A program made the translations under genes and the position numbers. The notes below the pieces were generated by a model that had not been told where the DNA came from, did not search any database, and saw only the letters and a program-made list of their open reading frames with translations. A stretch of DNA of 64,000 nt from Modicisalibacter sp049808615 (GTDB lineage: Bacteria; Pseudomonadota; Gammaproteobacteria; Pseudomonadales; Halomonadaceae), in NCBI RefSeq assembly GCF_049808615.1, contig NZ_JBNCAN010000001.1:186001-250000 (forward strand), in the 5' to 3' direction. Positions 28,628-37,516 of this stretch are shown piece after piece; positions within the stretch are counted from its first letter, which is position 1; every line of letters starts with the position of its first letter.

Positions 28628-28647
28628 AAAGGTGCTTTGTCATGCAA

Positions 28648-28687
28648 GAGGCTCGTCACCCGGCCGCTCAGGACGATGGCGAGCCTC
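28648..28687. terminator. Inverted repeat after valS
   Basis: GAGGCTCG (28648-28655) and CGAGCCTC (28680-28687) with a 24-nt loop, between the convergent valS and META lipoprotein genes. No clean U-run follows, so the terminator call is tentative. Confidence 0.4.
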
Positions 28688-28706
28688 CTGACACCTGCTT
28701 TACCGA

Positions 28707-29150
28707 CTATTTCTGACGCTTGAAGCCCGCCAGTACATGGCCGTCGCGACCCATCAAGACCAACCGATCGTGGTCGATCAAATAGCGGTGTGCCTGGGAA
28801 AGTAGATGACTCACCTGGGTCGACTGCGCCAGACCAGGGCAGGCCATGCGAGTGCTGATGACCTCGGAGATAGCGATGCGATTGCCCTCCCCCAGCTCCG
28901 CCTTGCCCATGAGGCGATTGCAGCCGTCACTGCCGCTGAGCCTCAATGTATCGCCTTCCGGCTGTAATTCGAAATAGGCAGCCGCCTCTCCTTGCCAGGG
29001 CTGGTCCGTGCCCAGCAGTGTCAATGTCCAGCGCGGCCCTACTATTGGCAACGTCGCCTGTGCTGTGTCGGCTCCGTTATTGACTGACGGCGATGCACCA
29101 CAACCGCCCAGCAGAACCATCGACAGCAGCAGTGCTACCCATAAGCGCAT
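28707..29150 (-). CDS. META-domain lipoprotein
   Basis: A 147-residue predicted lipoprotein: signal helix about 1-15 and lipobox LLGGC with Cys17. Residues about 40-145 match the META (HslJ-like) domain: RWTLTLLGTDQPWQGEAA, then SGSDGCNRLMGKAEL and ISTRMACPG. HslJ-type proteins are linked to envelope stress or drug resistance in E. coli, without a known enzyme activity. GGGAG lies 8 nt before ATG 29148-29150. It converges with valS. Confidence 0.85.
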   Translation of the reverse strand: MRLWVALLLSMVLLGGCGASPSVNNGADTAQATLPIVGPRWTLTLLGTDQPWQGEAAAYFELQPEGDTLRLSGSDGCNRLMGKAELGEGNRIAISEVISTRMACPGLAQSTQVSHLLSQAHRYLIDHDRLVLMGRDGHVLAGFKRQK

Positions 29151-29199
29151 CCTTGTCTCTCCCTACGAATTCGAGTGATATGTGTTCTCAACGTGAGTG

Positions 29200-30333
29200 T
29201 CAAAGCTCGTCAGTGGACTCAGGGCCAGTGAACACCTCACCACGCACCATGATACCGAAGGATTCCCCTCCTTCGGCTATCATTTGATCACGTCCCGAGA
29301 ATTTTGCCAGATACAGGCGTCGATCTGCCAAATCGATCACGTCATCCAACGCCTGTTCCTCATGGGACAATGAAAGGCCCATGGAAAGAGTCACCGTCAA
29401 TGTCTGCCTACCCAGACGACAGGGGTGATTGGCCAGTTGCTCTCGCAAGCGAGACGCGATACCCACGGCTTCATCGAAGCGGGCATCGGGAAGCAGGATC
29501 AAAAACTCCTCGCCCCCTACGCGTCCAATACAATCTCTATCGCGCAAGGCCTGTTGCAATAGCTGCGCAATATGGCGCAGCACCTTGTCACCGGCACTAT
29601 GGCCGTAGTTGTCATTGACCTGCTTGAAATGATCGGCATCGATAAGCAGCAAGGCAAAAGGGCGCTCCTGATGCCACAAAGTATCGGCGCGTTCGATGAT
29701 GGCACGCCGATTGAACACCCCGGTCAACGAATCCCGGTAGGCATCGCTCAGGAAGCGTCGCTCATTGGTCTCTGTCACGATGTAGACCTGTAACGCGATG
29801 AAGGTAATCAGGATGAAGGTGACCATCAGGTTAAAGGCATGCAGCATTTCGCGTGCCGGCTCACCGAGTGACCACTCACCCCAGAGTCCGAACAGCCACT
29901 GCAGCATGGCCAAAAACATGCCCAGCAACACACCGCTGAGCATCATCTTGTAGCGACGATGCAGATCGCTGATCACGATTTCGAACAAAATGATGAAGGA
30001 ATAATATTCAAAGCCGATATCGTTTCCCAGCAGCATACCGGCGACCACGATCAGCACAAAAGCGCTGGTGAGCTTGATCAGTAGCGCCGGCACTAGCCAG
30101 CCATGTCGATGAAGACCAATTGCCAACAGATTGACGCCGATACACAGAAGATTGAGTGCGGTCAGTACAGGAATATCGACCCATAGAAAGATGGGCATGA
30201 AGAGCACATGAACCGTCGTCACGAAAAGATAAGTGCGCGCGAATATCTGAAAACTACGGCGTCGCTCTGGGGCTAGATTGAACGACGGTGACAAGACACG
30301 CCTATCGAGAAATCGCAAGACACCCTTGGCCAT
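29200..30333 (-). CDS. Membrane-anchored diguanylate cyclase (GGDEF)
   Basis: A 377-residue protein that would make cyclic di-GMP. The N-terminal half has about six hydrophobic helices (residues about 30-190) without an obvious sensor motif. The C-terminal half is a GGDEF domain with an intact GGEEF active site preceded by RDRD five residues upstream, the allosteric inhibition (RxxD) site, so product feedback is expected. I prefer ATG 30331-30333 (MAKGVLRFL); starts at 30354 or 30357 add seven or eight residues. No EAL domain is present and no partner gene is adjacent. Confidence 0.9.
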   Translation of the reverse strand: MAKGVLRFLDRRVLSPSFNLAPERRRSFQIFARTYLFVTTVHVLFMPIFLWVDIPVLTALNLLCIGVNLLAIGLHRHGWLVPALLIKLTSAFVLIVVAGMLLGNDIGFEYYSFIILFEIVISDLHRRYKMMLSGVLLGMFLAMLQWLFGLWGEWSLGEPAREMLHAFNLMVTFILITFIALQVYIVTETNERRFLSDAYRDSLTGVFNRRAIIERADTLWHQERPFALLLIDADHFKQVNDNYGHSAGDKVLRHIAQLLQQALRDRDCIGRVGGEEFLILLPDARFDEAVGIASRLREQLANHPCRLGRQTLTVTLSMGLSLSHEEQALDDVIDLADRRLYLAKFSGRDQMIAEGGESFGIMVRGEVFTGPESTDEL

Positions 30334-30718
30334 AACACCGCACTCTCTTCTCATCATTCGTTACAGGTTATTATTGAGATTACAAGGAGTCGAGACTGAT
30401 TGATTTCAACGCGGATACGATGAATATTTTAGTATTTATCGACACCTGAAAACGTCACGACATTTCTATCTTATGAATTTTTTGTCCTTGCAATCAAAAT
30501 GATGCAGAGTAATGACACCCTGGCTTTTCACGCCTCAGCAGAAATGATTGTTGTAATTTTTTTATAGGAATGATGCTGCACTGCCACTCTTGATTAGCTG
30601 TTATAAATACGGCATTGGCGTTCCTATCGCAGCACTTTGAAACAAATACACAATTTGATTCACAATCAAGGCTGTTTTTCCTTAATTTTTGACGATTTTC
30701 CCATCGAGAGGCCTTTGC
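30334..30718. other. AT-rich divergent intergenic region, no gene seen
   Basis: This 385-nt region between the diguanylate cyclase and doxX genes is clearly more AT-rich than its surroundings and probably holds both promoters. A minus-strand frame spans much of it (30494-30736), but it has no family resemblance and runs through the doxX start, so I do not call it. No clear operator or RNA gene is visible. Confidence 0.5.
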
Positions 30719-31123
30719 ATGCTCAACGCGTTGCACAATGAAGCACTGGGTAAACTTATTCTACGCCTTGGCGTTGGCGGGTTGATCTTGCTGCACGGGA
30801 TCGCCAAGTTGCTCAATCCGAGTAGCCTGAGCTGGATCGGCGATCAAGTCGCCCGTTATGGCTTACCCGAGTTTCTGGCCTATGGTGTACTGATCGGCGA
30901 GATCGTGGCGCCGGTGATGCTGTTGCTGGGCTGGCACGCACGTATCGCGGCGCTGCTCATCACCATCAATATGGTAGTCGCCATCATCCTGGTTCACACG
31001 CATGAATTATTCACGCTGGGAAGCAGCGGTGGCTGGGCGCTCGAACTACAGGGCATGTTCCTGGTCGGCGCCCTGACGATAGTGTTCACAGGAAGTGGAA
31101 GGATGGCCATTCGGCCAGATTAG
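30719..31123 (+). CDS. DoxX-family membrane protein
   Basis: A 134-residue integral membrane protein with four helices (about 14-32, 52-72, 78-96, 109-126). The start LGKLILRLGVGGLILLHGIAKL and the central YGVLIGEIVAPVMLLLGW are typical of the DoxX/YphA group. Members are often associated with quinone or redox stress functions, but no activity can be read here. ATG 30719 is chosen because GAGAGG lies upstream at suitable spacing. Confidence 0.88.
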   Translation: MLNALHNEALGKLILRLGVGGLILLHGIAKLLNPSSLSWIGDQVARYGLPEFLAYGVLIGEIVAPVMLLLGWHARIAALLITINMVVAIILVHTHELFTLGSSGGWALELQGMFLVGALTIVFTGSGRMAIRPD

Positions 31124-31136
31124 TACTGGAATGGTT

Positions 31137-31205
31137 CAAGATGCTCATTTACACCCGTAAACTCCGCATTCTCGCTGTATTTTGCTTTGTGACCCACACG
31201 GATGT
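31137..31205. repeat. Dispersed intergenic hairpin element, copy C (partial)
   Basis: On the minus strand it reads CGGAGTTTACGGGTGTAAATGAG (31144-31166) followed by CATCTTGA, close to the centre of copy A, and GCAAAATA upstream corresponds to the GGCAAAAATTA block. The right part beyond CTTGA does not match, so the copy is truncated or diverged. A separate perfect hairpin, AGGCCCG/CGGGCCT, lies at 31215-31231. Confidence 0.55.
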
Positions 31206-31250
31206 GGGACAGGCAGGCCCGCCTCGGGCCTAGCGCTGGGCTTCGTTCGT

Positions 31251-31958
31251 CTATTTTTCAGTGCCTGCAAAAGCGCTGCAACGCCCTGCCACGCCCAGAT
31301 CATCGAGACGCCTTTCAAGAAGACCAGGAAAACGCTTGTACCAGGTCTGATTGAGGGGTGATGGATGAGGAAGCGGCGCCAGATCAAAGGTCGCTTGTTC
31401 ACCACTTTCCAACACCAGCGGGGTGTGATGCAGGGCTTCAAAGCGATCCTCTCGTGTCCAGAAGGCTTCCAAGGCTTGACGCACCTCCTTCGGCTGATTG
31501 ATCCCGAACCACAAAAAGGCTTCTCGGCCCAGAGTGATCACGGTGCGTCCTTGCCAATGCGTGACCAGAAGTTCCGCCATCAATGGCTGAAAGCGCCTCT
31601 TGACCGCCATGGACCACGCTTTGTTGCCGGCCGGTTTGTAAGGCACCGTATTGGCCCAGAACACCCGTCGACCGACCTCGAGCGAGGCCTCGAAATCCGG
31701 CAAGGGTTCACCATGAAGTGCCTCGTAGAGCGGCCCGCGAACCTTCTGTCCACCGCTGCCCACGAACGGCGCACCGTGCTTGATTTCCTGGCGCCCCGGA
31801 TCGCGACCAAAGAAGCCGATGGGTGCCTCTCGAGGACCCAAACCAATCACCGGTTCCAAAGGATCCTTGTCGAACTGGCGATAGACCTCCAGATCCACCC
31901 CTTCCAGATTCTCCGCCTCACGACGAAAGGCGGTACGTAATGAGTCGCTTAGCTGCAT
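31251..31958 (-). CDS. Uracil-DNA glycosylase superfamily-like protein
   Basis: A 235-residue protein. The segment IGFFGRDPGRQEIKHGAPFV resembles the water-activating motif of UDG superfamily families 4 and 5, FWANTVPYKPAGNKAW corresponds to the uracil-contact region, and PLPHPSPLNQTWYKRFP resembles the DNA-intercalation histidine motif. No 4Fe-4S cysteine set is visible. ATG 31956-31958 is preceded by AAGGAGG, which decides the start. Base specificity is unknown. It is on the same strand as the VOC and DUF411 genes. Confidence 0.7.
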   Translation of the reverse strand: MQLSDSLRTAFRREAENLEGVDLEVYRQFDKDPLEPVIGLGPREAPIGFFGRDPGRQEIKHGAPFVGSGGQKVRGPLYEALHGEPLPDFEASLEVGRRVFWANTVPYKPAGNKAWSMAVKRRFQPLMAELLVTHWQGRTVITLGREAFLWFGINQPKEVRQALEAFWTREDRFEALHHTPLVLESGEQATFDLAPLPHPSPLNQTWYKRFPGLLERRLDDLGVAGRCSAFAGTEK

Positions 31959-32018
31959 AAGCCCTCCTTGGCAGCAATCTCTTAGCATCTGTTTTATGAT
32001 TCAATCACAAACAGATTC

Positions 32019-32459
32019 TTACCAAGTCCCAGTATTCTCCATGGACGCCCAAGGCTCCTGGACTGGCAGTGCATCGCCGGCCTGCAACAGTTCGATGGAA
32101 ATCCCGTCCGGCGACCGCACGAAGGCCATATGACCATCCCGTGGAGGGCGGTTGATGGTCACCCCATTCGTCTGCAGATGTTCGCAAAGTGAGTAGATAT
32201 CATCGACCCGATAGGCGAGATGACCGAAGTTGCGCCCGCCGGTGTACTCCTCCGGGTCCCAGTTGTGGGTCAGTTCGATCATGGGCGCGCGATCCTCCTG
32301 GGCGCGTCGCTTGTCCTGAGGCGCCGCGAGAAAGACCAGGGTGAAGCGTCCCTTCTCGTTATCCTTGCGGCTGATCTCCTCGAGTCCAAGCAGATCGCGG
32401 TAGAAGTGCAGCGAAGTGTCCAGATCGCTTACGCGTACCATGGTATGCAGATATTGCAC
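32019..32459 (-). CDS. gloA: Glyoxalase I-like VOC protein, GTG start
   Basis: A 146-residue single-domain lactoylglutathione lyase-like protein, which would convert the methylglyoxal-glutathione hemithioacetal. Seen: VQYLHTMVRVSDLDTSLHFY with a first metal-ligand histidine, ELTHNWDPEEYTGGRNFGHLAYRVDD with a ligand glutamate and histidine, and DPDGISIELLQ-like ending (SPDGISIELLQ). No ATG is suitably placed; GTG 32457-32459 has AGGAG upstream. The family reading is strong; enzyme activity is inferred. Methylglyoxal synthase occurs about 22 kb away. Confidence 0.85.
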   Translation of the reverse strand: MQYLHTMVRVSDLDTSLHFYRDLLGLEEISRKDNEKGRFTLVFLAAPQDKRRAQEDRAPMIELTHNWDPEEYTGGRNFGHLAYRVDDIYSLCEHLQTNGVTINRPPRDGHMAFVRSPDGISIELLQAGDALPVQEPWASMENTGTW

Positions 32460-32481
32460 GATAGAGGCTCCTGACGATCGA

Positions 32482-32946
32482 TTATTGCGATTGCGGATAC
32501 TGGCTAAACACTTCCGGATTTTCTCCATCCCGCCAGAGGTAGACCGCGTACTCATCCTCGCGACCGGTTTCCATGCCTGGTGAACCCTGGGGCATACCCG
32601 GCACTGCCAATACCGCAGGCTTGGCATCGCTCTCCAGTAAACGACGCACGTCGCTTGCGGGTACATGGCCCTCGATCACGTGCTCCCCCACCTTGGCGGT
32701 ATGGCAGGACGCCAGTTGAGGATGCACCCCCTGCTCACGCTTGATGGCATTCATCTTCGGGGTGGCGTGCTGGACCACCTCGAAGCCATTGGCCTCCATG
32801 TGTTCCGCCCAGGCGGTGCAGCATCCACAGTTGGGATCCTTCCACATCTCGACGGTGGGGGCGGCCCAAAGCGGCATGGAAACAAGCCCCAGTGCCAGTG
32901 CAGCACTCATTTGACGCAGGCGCCGGGAAGAAGAGGTTATGAACAT
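32482..32946 (-). CDS. Periplasmic DUF411 protein (metal-linked)
   Basis: A 154-residue exported protein: signal peptide ending in SMPLWA, then VEMWKDPNCGCCTAWAEHM with a CGCC cluster, GVHPQLASCHTAKVGEHVIEGHVPASDV and PGMPQGSPGM. This is the DUF411 pattern often found near copper-resistance genes; the cysteine cluster and histidines suggest metal binding. No copper genes adjoin it here. ATG 32944-32946 is chosen; a GTG four codons upstream is also possible. Confidence 0.85.
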   Translation of the reverse strand: MFITSSSRRLRQMSAALALGLVSMPLWAAPTVEMWKDPNCGCCTAWAEHMEANGFEVVQHATPKMNAIKREQGVHPQLASCHTAKVGEHVIEGHVPASDVRRLLESDAKPAVLAVPGMPQGSPGMETGREDEYAVYLWRDGENPEVFSQYPQSQ

Positions 32947-33056
32947 AGTGCGTCTCACTTTTTCTGTTGCTGCCGATTACGGCATGATAGGGCATCATCG
33001 CATGGGGATGTCGCACCGGCATTGACACGGATCAGTCATTCAAGAGGAGTCGTTAC

Positions 33057-33593
33057 ATGCCCGATTACTGCGACCTGGCACCGGGCCATCCGTTCCATGG
33101 TCCCTATCATGATCACGAATATGGCTTTCCAGTCAACGAAGATGACGTGCTGTTCGAGCGTCTGGTGCTGGAGATCAATCAGGCAGGGCTTTCCTGGCTG
33201 ACGGTGCTGAAAAAGCGTGAGGCATTTAATGCCGCCTTCGAAGGCTTCGTCGTGCCCCGCGTTGCCGCCTATGATGATCGTGAGCGCAAACGACTGCTCA
33301 ACGATGCCGGCATCATTCGTAACCGGTTGAAGGTCGATGCCGCCATTCACAATGCCAATGTCGTGCAAGGGCTGCAGAAGGAACATGGCAGCTTCAAGGC
33401 CTGGCTGGATCTGCATCATCCCTTGTCGTTGGATGAATGGGTGCGCCTGTTCAAGCGCACCTTTCGCTTCACCGGTCCGGAGATCGTCAATGAACTCTTG
33501 ATGAGCACTGGCTACCTGCCCGGTGCTCATCGCGATGACTGCCCGGTACAGGCCCGGATACTGGCCAGCCATCCGCCCTGGTCACAAGGGTAA
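33057..33593 (+). CDS. tag: DNA-3-methyladenine glycosylase I family
   Basis: A 178-residue base-excision repair enzyme of the Tag family. Seen: CDLAPGHPFHGPYHDHEYG near the N terminus with zinc-binding Cys and His, EINQAGLSWLTVLKKREAF (substrate pocket), the helix-hairpin-helix-like NDAGIIRNRLKV, and C-terminal GAHRDDCPV with further Cys/His ligand candidates. AGAGGAG precedes ATG 33057. Its stop is 4 nt from the end of the convergent BCCT gene. Confidence 0.93.
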   Translation: MPDYCDLAPGHPFHGPYHDHEYGFPVNEDDVLFERLVLEINQAGLSWLTVLKKREAFNAAFEGFVVPRVAAYDDRERKRLLNDAGIIRNRLKVDAAIHNANVVQGLQKEHGSFKAWLDLHHPLSLDEWVRLFKRTFRFTGPEIVNELLMSTGYLPGAHRDDCPVQARILASHPPWSQG

Positions 33594-33597
33594 CCGA

Positions 33598-35235
33598 TTA
33601 GCGTGGTTCGCTCGCCACTGCCTTCCACACCGAATAGCACATTACCAGCAGTACCAGCGAGAAGGGCAATCCGGTGGCCGTCACCCCCGCCTGCAACGCC
33701 GTGAGGCCGCCGCCCACCAGCAGAGCAATCGCGATCATGCCCTCGGCCGTTGCCCAGAACATGCGCTGAGATACGGGAGCATCGGTCTTGCCACCCGAGG
33801 TGATGGTATCGACCACCAGGGAACCGGAGTCCGATGAGGTGACGAAGAAGATCAGTGTCAGGATGATGGCGATGGTCGAGACGATGCCCGGAAAAGGCAG
33901 TTCATTGAGCATGCCGAACAGCGACAGTTCGGGGCTGTAGCTGTCGATCACATTGGCCTTGACGAGGCTGTTTTCGGGATCGGCGAAGAGTTGGTCGATG
34001 GCGATACCGCCGAAGACCCCCATCCAGAGGAAGATGATCAGGCTAGGCACCAACAGCACCGACACGACAAACTCGCGCACCGTGCGACCGCGGCTGACCC
34101 GGGCGATGAACATGCCGACGAAGGGTGACCAGGAGATCCACCAGGCCCAGTAGAAGGCGCTCCAGTCTTCGCGATAGGCGTCATCCGTGCGACCGAAGGG
34201 CATGGAGAGCGGCACGAACTCCCCGACGTAGGTCACCAGTCCATCCCAGAACCCGCTGAGCGCCGCGAGGGTCGGGCCGGCGAAGAACACGAAGAGAAAA
34301 AAGAAGAACGCCATGACCATGTTGATCTCGGAAAGCACCTTCACACCGCCGTCGAGCCCTCGCCACACCGACACCAGCGCCACCGCGGTGACCACGACGA
34401 TAATGGTAATTTGCGCGGTGAGGCTGATCTCCATGCCAAATACGAAGTTGAAGCCCGCATTGGCCTGCTGCGCGCCCAGTCCCAGGGAGGTGACCAGCCC
34501 GAACAGGGTGGAGAAGACCGCGAGCACGTCGATCAAATGACCCGTCCAGCCCCACACGCGCTCGCCCAGCAATGGATAGAAGGAAGAGCGAATCGAAAAC
34601 GGCAATCCCTTGTTGTAGCTGAAGATCGACAGGGCCAGTGCCATGAGCGCGTACACCCCCCAGCCATGTAATCCCCAATGCAGGTAGGTGCCGGCGATGC
34701 CCAAGGCCCGGGCATCGGCAATGTTCGCTTCGATGATCTCGCCCTCCGGACCGATGGGCGAAGGCACCCCGAGGGGGGAGGAAACCGCCATGTGATAGAC
34801 CGGTTCGAGCACGCCGAAGAACAATAGCCCAATGCCGATGCCGGCGGCGAACAGCATCGAAAACCAGGCGAGATAGGAATAGTCGGGGCGCGCATCCTTG
34901 CCGCCGAGGCGTACCGAGCCGTAGGGCGAGATGGCCAGCACGACACAGAAGAGCAGATAGAGATTGACGACGATGATGAAATACCAGTCCAGGGTGCCGG
35001 TGGAAAAATCCACCACGGCCTGGAAGACCTGGCCAGCCCTGTCCGGAAACAGCAGCGTGAGGATGATGAAGACGATCGTGGTGCCGGCGGAGATGCCGAA
35101 AACTGGATTGTGAATATCGAAACCGATAGGGCCGAGACTGCCTTCGATATTGTCCTGACCGACGACGTAGTCGGTATCGATGAGTGAGTCCTGGGGCGCA
35201 TGACCGCCCTCGCTGGAAGATCCGTTTTCTGTCAT
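33598..35235 (-). CDS. BCCT-family transporter (betaine/carnitine/choline type)
   Basis: A 545-residue carrier with about twelve helices. Seen: AGIGIGLLFFGVLEPVYH (the glycine-rich TM3 region), HWGLHGWGVYALMALAL, and the signature FYWAWWISWSPFVGMFIARVSRGRT in TM8. The aromatic substrate box residues (W and Y) are present. BCCT carriers import quaternary amines such as glycine betaine, important for osmotic balance in halophiles. The GxGIG sequence resembles sodium-coupled members, but coupling ion and substrate cannot be fixed. It is a single gene. Confidence 0.93.
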   Translation of the reverse strand: MTENGSSSEGGHAPQDSLIDTDYVVGQDNIEGSLGPIGFDIHNPVFGISAGTTIVFIILTLLFPDRAGQVFQAVVDFSTGTLDWYFIIVVNLYLLFCVVLAISPYGSVRLGGKDARPDYSYLAWFSMLFAAGIGIGLLFFGVLEPVYHMAVSSPLGVPSPIGPEGEIIEANIADARALGIAGTYLHWGLHGWGVYALMALALSIFSYNKGLPFSIRSSFYPLLGERVWGWTGHLIDVLAVFSTLFGLVTSLGLGAQQANAGFNFVFGMEISLTAQITIIVVVTAVALVSVWRGLDGGVKVLSEINMVMAFFFFLFVFFAGPTLAALSGFWDGLVTYVGEFVPLSMPFGRTDDAYREDWSAFYWAWWISWSPFVGMFIARVSRGRTVREFVVSVLLVPSLIIFLWMGVFGGIAIDQLFADPENSLVKANVIDSYSPELSLFGMLNELPFPGIVSTIAIILTLIFFVTSSDSGSLVVDTITSGGKTDAPVSQRMFWATAEGMIAIALLVGGGLTALQAGVTATGLPFSLVLLVMCYSVWKAVASEPR

Positions 35236-35495
35236 TGTTATCTCGCTGTGCTGTTTTGATCGTTGACGTTCTACAGGACGCCTCGAGTCACCTCATCGAC
35301 AATAGTGAAGCTCAACAAAATCATACTAGCCTACGCGCGGCGAGTTTGTGACATACTTCCACATCGAAAACAGTTCTAAGCGTCAGCACGTGAGCACCGC
35401 GATCACAGAAACCCAGCTATCAAGACGCGCTGCTGGCGCTCTGCCGAGAATGTACCAATCGCCATTTCAGCAATGATAAAAGTTCTCCGATTTCT
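35236..35495. other. Divergent intergenic region, no gene seen
   Basis: A 260-nt region between the BCCT and YdjM-like genes. It presumably contains both promoters; I find no convincing operator, terminator or small gene. Confidence 0.4.
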
Positions 35496-36566
35496 ATGGA
35501 TTCCCTGACCCAAGCCTGTCTGGGCGCCGCAGTCGGCGGCGCGGTGCTTGGCCGACGCCTGGGGCGTAAGGCATTGCTTGCTGGAGCGGTACTGGGCACT
35601 CTTCCGGATCTCGATGTATTGATCGACTATGGCGACGCCGTGGCCGATTACACTTATCACCGTGGCTTCAGCCATTCGCTGCTGGTGCTCGCTGGCCTGG
35701 CGCTGCTGCTTGCGCTCCTGTCGACGCGCTTGATTACCTGGGGGAATATTACCCTGACGCGATGGGGGCTATTTTATGGCGCCTGCCTGCTGACGCATCC
35801 CCTGCTCGATGCCTTCACCGCCTACGGCACTCAGCTGTTATGGCCGCTGAACACTCCGCCAGTGAGCTGGTCGAGCATCTTCATCATCGATCCCCTGTAT
35901 ACCTTGCCGCTGTTGATCGCCGTGGCCTATGGGCTGATCCGGGGATATCGTCCTCGGTCGCTGACCTGGGGATTGGCCTTGTCCAGTGCCTATCTGGTGT
36001 TTTCCATCGGCGCCCAATGGACGATCGATACCCGGATCGAGCCTCTTTTGGCCGAACGTGGTCTGGAAAACGCGCCTCGACTCGTGCAGCCGACGCCGTT
36101 CAATACACTGCTGTGGCGAGTGACGGTGATCGATGACACAGACCATCAGGAAGCATTGGTCGGGCTGTTCGATACTCGGCCACCGCTGTTCGAACGTTTC
36201 TCGCGAGGAGCGCAATATGAGGATAGTGTGCAAGAGTTGTCCAGCGGGCGACGTCTTTACTGGTTTGCCGGGCCCTTCTTGAGCTACCGAACCCAAACGA
36301 GTGATGAAGCCGTGGAGCTGATCGCCACCGACTTACGCCTGGGCGTGCCCGGCTTTCATCCTTTCAGCTTTTCCCTGGCGGCAAGCAACGGCGATGGTTG
36401 GGCGCCGATCACTACGCGACTGTTAGACGAGCGCTCGGCAGGTTCGGACGCGCTGGCACTGCTGGCCCGGCGCGTCTTTTCACCCGATCGGCGCGTGTGT
36501 CCCTCCGCTTTCGCCAGTACGTCTCAGACAGCATCCACTGATACCTGCCAATCGCATCAAGAGTAG
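35496..36566 (+). CDS. YdjM/DUF457-type membrane-bound metal-dependent hydrolase
   Basis: A 356-residue protein with N-terminal membrane helices. Seen: MDSLTQACLGAAVGGAVLG and LPDLDVLI, YTYHRGFSHS with histidines, and LLTHPLLDAFTAYGTQLLWP. These HD and H residues are the putative metal site of the YdjM family. Four or five hydrophobic segments lie in residues 1-175; a soluble C-terminal half follows. The substrate is unknown; E. coli YdjM is LexA-regulated, but no LexA box is visible here. Confidence 0.85.
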   Translation: MDSLTQACLGAAVGGAVLGRRLGRKALLAGAVLGTLPDLDVLIDYGDAVADYTYHRGFSHSLLVLAGLALLLALLSTRLITWGNITLTRWGLFYGACLLTHPLLDAFTAYGTQLLWPLNTPPVSWSSIFIIDPLYTLPLLIAVAYGLIRGYRPRSLTWGLALSSAYLVFSIGAQWTIDTRIEPLLAERGLENAPRLVQPTPFNTLLWRVTVIDDTDHQEALVGLFDTRPPLFERFSRGAQYEDSVQELSSGRRLYWFAGPFLSYRTQTSDEAVELIATDLRLGVPGFHPFSFSLAASNGDGWAPITTRLLDERSAGSDALALLARRVFSPDRRVCPSAFASTSQTASTDTCQSHQE

Positions 36567-36602
36567 GAGTCGGCTACAGGTGCCACTTTACTCCTATCCG
36601 TA

Positions 36603-37379
36603 CTAGCGTTCTTCGATGCCCTGGCCGCAACCGAGCAATTTCTGGGTGTCAGAGGTTATCGTGACGCGCACCGGAAAGGGTTTACCGCTCATGCTATCGA
36701 AACATGCCCTGGCCTCCAGTTCGACGGTCAGAGGCTGGGCCGGGTCCTGGCTGACCAGGGTCATGCTTGCGTGCTGGCCATTGACGACATTGTCTACCTT
36801 GTAGGGAAGTACCAGGGTGCGCTTACCGTAATCCGTTACCCAACTCAGTCTCGGTGTCTGGCGATCCAGTCTCAGCGCCCAGCCGGGTTCGTTACCCTTG
36901 GCATAGAAGATCGTGTCGGGATGCTGGCGGCGGTCCCAGGTCTTGCGCTGCGCATCCTGTTGACACTCGAGTCGGCCGTTGTCGCTCTCGACGAGGGCGA
37001 TATCGCCCTTGTTCCAGAACGACAGATCATCTTTGGTGTAGCGCGCTCCGGATGCCACGACGGCCCGCTCGAGCTCATAGTGCCCTTGCCCTGACCACAG
37101 GCGTAGCCGGTTATCGGGAAAGGTCGCAATCAAATCCTGAGCCGGGGTGCAGCGCCAGGCGGTGAATGCCTTACCGCCATCGGCGAAAAAGGCCGATGGC
37201 AGTAGCGGCGATGAGGGTTTGTTGCTCGCTTGCGTGGATCCATCCTTCTCCGCAGGAGTCGCAGGCGTTATCTCAACCACCCGCTCCTCCATTTGCGGTG
37301 CGGTGGTCGTCGACATTGAGGATGATAGGGTGCACCCCGCCAGGACGAATGCAACGAGCACAGGTACAATGAACCTCAC
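36603..37379 (-). CDS. Lipoprotein with MliC-type lysozyme-inhibitor domain and COG3650-like C terminus
   Basis: A 258-residue lipoprotein: with the GTG start at 37377-37379 the signal is VRFIVPVLVAFVLAGC and the lipobox cysteine is about residue 16. Residues about 70-150 match MliC, the membrane-bound inhibitor of c-type lysozyme (AWRCTPAQDLIATFPDN ... GHYELERAVVASGARY). The C-terminal part (GNEPGWALRLDR, FDSMSGKPFPVRV) matches the COG3650 group. GGAGG lies 5 nt before the GTG, which I prefer over ATG 37409. It would protect peptidoglycan from host or competitor lysozyme (inference). Confidence 0.8.
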   Translation of the reverse strand: MRFIVPVLVAFVLAGCTLSSSMSTTTAPQMEERVVEITPATPAEKDGSTQASNKPSSPLLPSAFFADGGKAFTAWRCTPAQDLIATFPDNRLRLWSGQGHYELERAVVASGARYTKDDLSFWNKGDIALVESDNGRLECQQDAQRKTWDRRQHPDTIFYAKGNEPGWALRLDRQTPRLSWVTDYGKRTLVLPYKVDNVVNGQHASMTLVSQDPAQPLTVELEARACFDSMSGKPFPVRVTITSDTQKLLGCGQGIEER

Positions 37380-37516
37380 AGCCACCTCCAGAATGAAAGA
37401 ATTAATCATCAGGAGATGATATTACCAGTCATCGCACACTGCTCATGCCTCTTACCGCCACCTTTTCCGGCTTCATTTTAGGGTATTGAGCCTATTGATC
37501 TTTCAACGATAGTCCG

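Noticed and set aside
30494..30736. 80-codon minus-strand frame in the gap before doxX
   Set aside because: AT-rich, overlaps the doxX start and shows no family or signal; treated as spurious.
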